In this document: positions 60,295 through 64,000 of the stretch, one piece after another | Layout: each line of letters starts with the position of its first letter | Position numbering within the stretch: position 1 is the stretch's first letter | NCBI GenBank assembly: GCA_963169535.1 | Contig: CAUJED010000104.1 | Coordinates: 29,203-93,202, forward strand | Source of the DNA: PHOS-HE28 sp008016945 | GTDB lineage: Bacteria > Bacteroidota > Bacteroidia > Flavobacteriales_F > PHOS-HE28 | DNA: 64,000 nucleotides | Reading direction: 5' to 3' | Translations under genes and position numbers: made by a program | Notes under the pieces: generated by a model | Told to the model about the DNA's origin: nothing | What the model saw: only the letters and a program-made list of their open reading frames with translations | The model's database searches: none

Positions 60295-60984
60295 TCAGCC
60301 ATTGGTCCGCTTACGCGGTTGCGTCACGTTCGCGCCCTTGCCGTACGTAGGCACGAGGTAGGCCACATCATCGAACGCCTTGGCCGCGAAGCGGGCCTCG
60401 GCCACATGCCGCATCGCCGCAGCATAGGGACGAACGCCCGGCAGGTGTTCCATTCCCCTGGTGTTGTTCCACAGCATGGAAGCCTTGTCCGCACCGTCGC
60501 CGAACACGGTGGCTGGCACATGCGCCACGGCCCAGGCCTCACCGAGGATCAAGGGCGCCTCGGCCGCCAGCGGCCGCCCATCGGCTGCGAACCCTTGGGT
60601 GAACACCTCCATCCGGCGCGCATCGATCATGGGCCAACGTTCGCCGACAGGGTCCGGGTAGCGCAGCCGAGCCGATTCGTACAGGGTGTGCAAGGTGCTG
60701 ATGCCGATGATGGGGATGCCCAGTGCATAACACAACCCTTTTGCCGTGCTAAGTCCGATCCGGAGTCCGGTGTATGATCCCGGGCCCGTACCCACGGCCA
60801 CGGCGTCCAGTTCGGTCAAGGAGATCCCGGCTTCTTGCATCACCGCGTCGATGAACACGTTCACCTTCTCGGCGTGCACGTGCTTGTCACTCTCCTCGTC
60901 GCGGAAGGAGAGCACCTGGCCATCGCGTGTCAACGCAACGGAACAGAGCTTGGTGGCGGTCTCAAGGCAGAGGATGGTCGGCAC
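60295..60984 (-). CDS. tsaB: tRNA threonylcarbamoyladenosine biosynthesis protein TsaB
   Basis: Needed with TsaD, TsaC/TsaE for t6A modification at position 37 of ANN-decoding tRNAs. The 229-residue protein shows the family start PTILCLETATKLCSVALTRDG, then HAEKVNVFIDAVMQEAGI, VGTGPGSYTGLRIGLSTAKGL and MIDARRMEVFTQGF. The start is a GTG: 60984 gives the usual N-terminus; a further GTG at 61002 would add six residues. It follows the TolC-family gene by 10-27 nt on the same strand. Confidence 0.93.
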   Translation of the reverse strand: MPTILCLETATKLCSVALTRDGQVLSFRDEESDKHVHAEKVNVFIDAVMQEAGISLTELDAVAVGTGPGSYTGLRIGLSTAKGLCYALGIPIIGISTLHTLYESARLRYPDPVGERWPMIDARRMEVFTQGFAADGRPLAAEAPLILGEAWAVAHVPATVFGDGADKASMLWNNTRGMEHLPGVRPYAAAMRHVAEARFAAKAFDDVAYLVPTYGKGANVTQPRKRTNG

Positions 60985-61011
60985 GGTGCGAAGATCGGGC
61001 ACCGGCGCGGA

Positions 61012-62430
61012 TCAAAGGACCACCGGGAGGCCCTGCAGGATATCCAGGTATTTGCTGGCCATCAAGTATTGATACTTCGCATTGATCAGGTTGGCCGTGG
61101 AATTGCTCAACGTGGTCTTGGCCGTGTTCAGTTCGATCACGGTGATCGTTCCTTGGTCGTATCGCTCTTGTGCGTACTGCAAGGCCACGGTGCCGCTCTC
61201 CACGGCCTTGGTGGCCGCCACGAACTGCCGATGTGCGGAACGCTGCTGCACCAGGGCGTCGAGCACGTTGCGCTGAAGGTCGTTGCGCAGGCTGATGAGC
61301 CCGTTGCGCGCCTTCTCGTGCTGTACCCGGGCCTGTTGCACGGCGTAGCGGTTGCGCATGTTGTTGAAGATCGGGATGCTCAACGTGAAGCCGATGGACT
61401 CGTTCAGGTTCTGATCCAGCTGGGCGTTGAACGGGGTGAGTTCCGTTCGGTACGACACGTTCGGGGCGTACACCACTTCACCGCCGGCCGTGGACCCGAT
61501 GGCCACGGGGTCGCCGATCACCGGACCGCCCACGGTGCGCACATCGCGACCGCTGTAGCCGGTGCCCAGCGAGCCGCTGAGGGAGAGCGAAGGCATGCGG
61601 CCGGCCTGTGCGATGGCCACCGACCGCTCGGCGCTTTGTACCTGTAACCCGGCTTGGGCATAGGCGGGGTGGGTGCGAAGCACCTGGTCCAGTACTTGTT
61701 GTTCCGAGGCCGTTGGAGCCAGCACGTTCAGGTCACTGATCGCCGGTGCAGCGATATCGAAGGTCCGCTGTTCATCCGCCTCCAATTGCATGGTGCGGCC
61801 CAGGGTAAGGAGCTGTTGGTCGTGCTGGTTGCGCACATCGGTGATATTGAACTCCTCCTGCGCCAGCTGCGCTTCCAAGGTGAGCTGTTCGGCGCGGGCC
61901 ATGCGTCCGGCTTCGACCAGTGCGCGCGCGCGTTCGATCTGCTCGCGGGTGTTGGCCGCTTGTGCTTCCGCCGCGGTGATCCGCTCGCGCAGGCCCAGCA
62001 CGTTCAGGAAGGCCTGCACCACGGCCACCCGCACATCGTTCCGGGCGGCTTCCACCGCTTTCATGGCCGCCTCCGCATCGAATCGCGCCTGTTTGATGCC
62101 ATGTTGTTTGGCAAGGCCGCGGAAGAGGTCCACCTGGCTGCTGAGGTAGAAGTTGTTGGTCCGTACGCGGTCCGTGGCGAAGGTGTTGGTGAAACGGTCG
62201 ATCACCCGGCCGTAGTTGTAGCCGTGGGTGGCGGCACCGTTCAGGTCGGGCAACAGGTCCCAGTAGGTACGGGCCTTGTTCTCCCCGGCCAGTTCGGCAT
62301 CCAGGGCGGCGTTCAGCACGGCCAGGTTGCGTTCATCGGCACGGGCCAGGCATTGCTCCAGGGTCCACGTGGTCTGGGCCAGGATGGCGGTGGTAGTGAA
62401 CAGCGCGAAAAGGGCGGAGGCGATACGCAT
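61012..62430 (-). CDS. TolC-family outer-membrane efflux protein
   Basis: A 472-residue protein with signal peptide MRIASALFALFTTTAILAQ. TWTLEQCLARADERNLAV begins the family domain; two long coiled-coil helix pairs contain FLNVLGLRERITAAEAQAANTREQIERARALVEAG and, in the second half, RNRYAVQQARVQHEKARNGL and YAQERYDQGTITVIELNTAKTTL. It forms the outer-membrane channel of export systems. No inner-membrane pump or adaptor gene is next to it, so its partner is elsewhere. The -7 element lies at 62460-62467. Confidence 0.94.
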   Translation of the reverse strand: MRIASALFALFTTTAILAQTTWTLEQCLARADERNLAVLNAALDAELAGENKARTYWDLLPDLNGAATHGYNYGRVIDRFTNTFATDRVRTNNFYLSSQVDLFRGLAKQHGIKQARFDAEAAMKAVEAARNDVRVAVVQAFLNVLGLRERITAAEAQAANTREQIERARALVEAGRMARAEQLTLEAQLAQEEFNITDVRNQHDQQLLTLGRTMQLEADEQRTFDIAAPAISDLNVLAPTASEQQVLDQVLRTHPAYAQAGLQVQSAERSVAIAQAGRMPSLSLSGSLGTGYSGRDVRTVGGPVIGDPVAIGSTAGGEVVYAPNVSYRTELTPFNAQLDQNLNESIGFTLSIPIFNNMRNRYAVQQARVQHEKARNGLISLRNDLQRNVLDALVQQRSAHRQFVAATKAVESGTVALQYAQERYDQGTITVIELNTAKTTLSNSTANLINAKYQYLMASKYLDILQGLPVVL

Positions 62431-62459
62431 GGGCTGTCCCCGGGCGATACGGGGGTACC

Positions 62460-62467
62460 CAAAAGTA
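62460..62467 (-). promoter_or_regulatory. -7 element of the TolC-family gene
   Basis: TACTTTTG on the minus strand, an exact TAnnTTTG match, 29 nt from the ATG. Confidence 0.55.
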
Positions 62468-62734
62468 CCGGAGCCTCGGAAGCTGGCCGCATGGGAATGA
62501 CGAACGGTGGTACTGCGGGTCGAAAGGTGCTGATACCACTGCGCACTGAGGAGTAGCCCGGTCCATTCGGACTTTTCCCGGGCTTCTTCGTCGTGATCGT
62601 TCCGCAGCACCGGCCCTCGGTAGCCTCGCTCCCTGCGGTGCATGCCTTCGGCGCTGCAACGTCCCCGCCGTATGGCCCGGCGAAAGGATCCCTTCGTGTC
62701 CCTGGTCTACGCCTGATAGCGGAATGGTATCCCC
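62468..62734. other. Intergenic region between two same-strand genes
   Basis: About 270 bases with no supported gene, repeat or clear hairpin. Confidence 0.4.
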
Positions 62735-63961
62735 TCAGGTGCCCAGCACCTTCACCTCCACCCGGCGGTTGGCTTCGCTCTGTTCCTTGTTCTTGGGCTC
62801 GGGGTAGATCATCTCGCTGTTGCCCAAGCCCACGAACGAGATGCGTTCGGGCTCCACATCGTTCACCAACAGGAAATCGTACACGGTCTTGGCCCGCGCG
62901 GTGCTCAGGTCGATGAACTCCTTCTTGTTCTTGAAGGTGGGTCCGTTCACATGGCCCTGTACCACCACTCGCACCTTGGGGTTCTCTTGGAGGAAGCGCA
63001 GCAACAGGAGCAACGAGGCCTCGGATTGTCGCATCACCTTGTCCTCGTTGCCCACGAAGCGGATGTCGTCCAGCACCACCTTTTCCCCGGGGCTGATCGG
63101 GGTGAGCGCGATATTCACGGTGACCACCGGGTCGGTACTGCCTTTCACACGTACGGAGGTGAACATATAGCCCTTGTTGGTGCAGCCGACCCTCAGGTTG
63201 CGGTACACGGCCATATCGTACTCGTAGGTGCTTTTCCCCTTGCCCTCCACCACCTTGTCGAACACCATGCCGTCCACGGTGATGGTGCCGTTGATGGGCT
63301 TGCCGGTCTTCGCATCGCTGATGTTGATCACCAGGTGCTGTTTCTCCTTGGTCTCCTCCTCCACGGGGGGCGGTGGTGGTGGCGGATCGTAGTGGAAGCG
63401 GATCTCGTAGCCGCTCTTGGGAGGGTTCTGGTGGTCCACCACCAGGTAGAAGAGCTGGCCGGCCTCCACCTCCAGCGACCGGCTGTAACTGGAGCCCACA
63501 CCCGAGCGGACATAGTCGTCCGTGGCGTCCTTGCTCAATCCGCACCGCGAGCCGACGTTGGGATCGTTGCGGGAAATGTTGGAACGCACCGGGGTGACCT
63601 GCTTCTGGACGACCTTGTCGCAGATGCCGGGCACGGCACCTTCGAAGATGATGAAATCGATATCGTCCGCGGTGTTGTCCGGGGTGATGTCCATGGTGAG
63701 GTTGCACTTCACCGGTACGCGGAACTTATACCAGGTGGTATGGTGCTCCCGCTCGAACCATTGTTTGTGGCCCGATGGGTTCTCCTTGATCTCCAGCTTG
63801 TTCCCGAAGCCGCGCACCACATGGTCCACGCGGAAGACCGAGTCGGTGATCATGATGGCCCCGGTACAGTCGCCATTCTCCTGGGTGAAACGACCACCAT
63901 GCTGAGCATGGGCGCTGAGAACGACCGAGGCCGCAAGAAGGGAGAGTAGCGGACGGAGCAT
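62735..63961 (-). CDS. OmpA-family outer-membrane protein
   Basis: A 408-residue protein with signal peptide MLRPLLSLLAASVVLSAHAQ. The first 200 residues form a beta-rich region (TTWYKFRVPVKCNLTMDITPDN, DDIDFIIFEG) and a Pro-run linker (PPPPPPPVEEE). A carboxypeptidase-regulatory-like unit follows (KTGKPINGTITVDG). The C-terminal OmpA domain has VVVQGHVNG, LSTARAKTVYDFLLVNDVEPERISFVGLG and EANRRVEVKV for peptidoglycan binding. It could anchor surface structures to the wall. Confidence 0.93.
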   Translation of the reverse strand: MLRPLLSLLAASVVLSAHAQHGGRFTQENGDCTGAIMITDSVFRVDHVVRGFGNKLEIKENPSGHKQWFEREHHTTWYKFRVPVKCNLTMDITPDNTADDIDFIIFEGAVPGICDKVVQKQVTPVRSNISRNDPNVGSRCGLSKDATDDYVRSGVGSSYSRSLEVEAGQLFYLVVDHQNPPKSGYEIRFHYDPPPPPPPVEEETKEKQHLVINISDAKTGKPINGTITVDGMVFDKVVEGKGKSTYEYDMAVYRNLRVGCTNKGYMFTSVRVKGSTDPVVTVNIALTPISPGEKVVLDDIRFVGNEDKVMRQSEASLLLLLRFLQENPKVRVVVQGHVNGPTFKNKKEFIDLSTARAKTVYDFLLVNDVEPERISFVGLGNSEMIYPEPKNKEQSEANRRVEVKVLGT

Positions 63962-64000
63962 ATCGGGCCCTGCATACGCAACTGCCCGGCGGAAGGTTCA

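Overview
The window looks like a chromosomal segment of a GC-rich Bacteroidota, most likely a Flavobacteriales-type bacterium. Four things point there: six secreted proteins end in type A sorting domains of the type IX secretion system (T9SS); many promoters carry the Bacteroidota -7 element TAnnTTTG; murF and alr are fused; and DUF4271 sits beside hemD. No phage, insertion sequence, CRISPR array, rRNA or convincing tRNA was seen.

Layout. 1-3105 (minus): Fe-S cluster assembly genes, an A-type carrier, sufB and sufC (cut by the window edge), with a four-helix-bundle gene inserted between sufB and sufC. 3347-4722: thiL and a small lipoprotein. 4770-8534 (minus): a LytTR response regulator and its beta-propeller histidine kinase. 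9064-11514: an 85-residue protein that resembles a sorting domain standing alone, then a T9SS lectin-like protein. 11673-15106: aminopeptidase P, a small barrel protein and two kynurenine-pathway genes. 15294-18635 (minus): a small zinc-ribbon gene, then cysQ-gmd-fcl (GDP-fucose synthesis). 19439-23095: class I ribonucleotide reductase, nrdB and nrdA. 23278-33738: three T9SS proteins, one of 1773 residues with ten Ig-like repeats, and small envelope genes. 34244-36604: an MBOAT acyltransferase with an SGNH-like partner. 36859-45314: glutaryl-CoA dehydrogenase, DUF4271-hemD, rnpA-yidD-ctpA with matching 8-nt overlaps, an O-antigen-ligase-like protein and two glycosyltransferases. 45354-54676: a T9SS subtilase, tdk with murF-alr, an M28 peptidase and rsmI. 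54764-63961: an oxidoreductase, a T9SS protein, a tricorn-like protease, tsaB, a TolC-family protein and an OmpA-family protein.

Main themes are housekeeping metabolism, surface glycan synthesis and many T9SS-exported surface proteins; no T9SS machinery gene lies here. Two observations stand out. At least nine genes have a -7 element only 4-9 nt before the start codon, which predicts widespread leaderless transcription. The 85-residue protein at 9064 looks like a whole T9SS sorting domain without any passenger or signal peptide.
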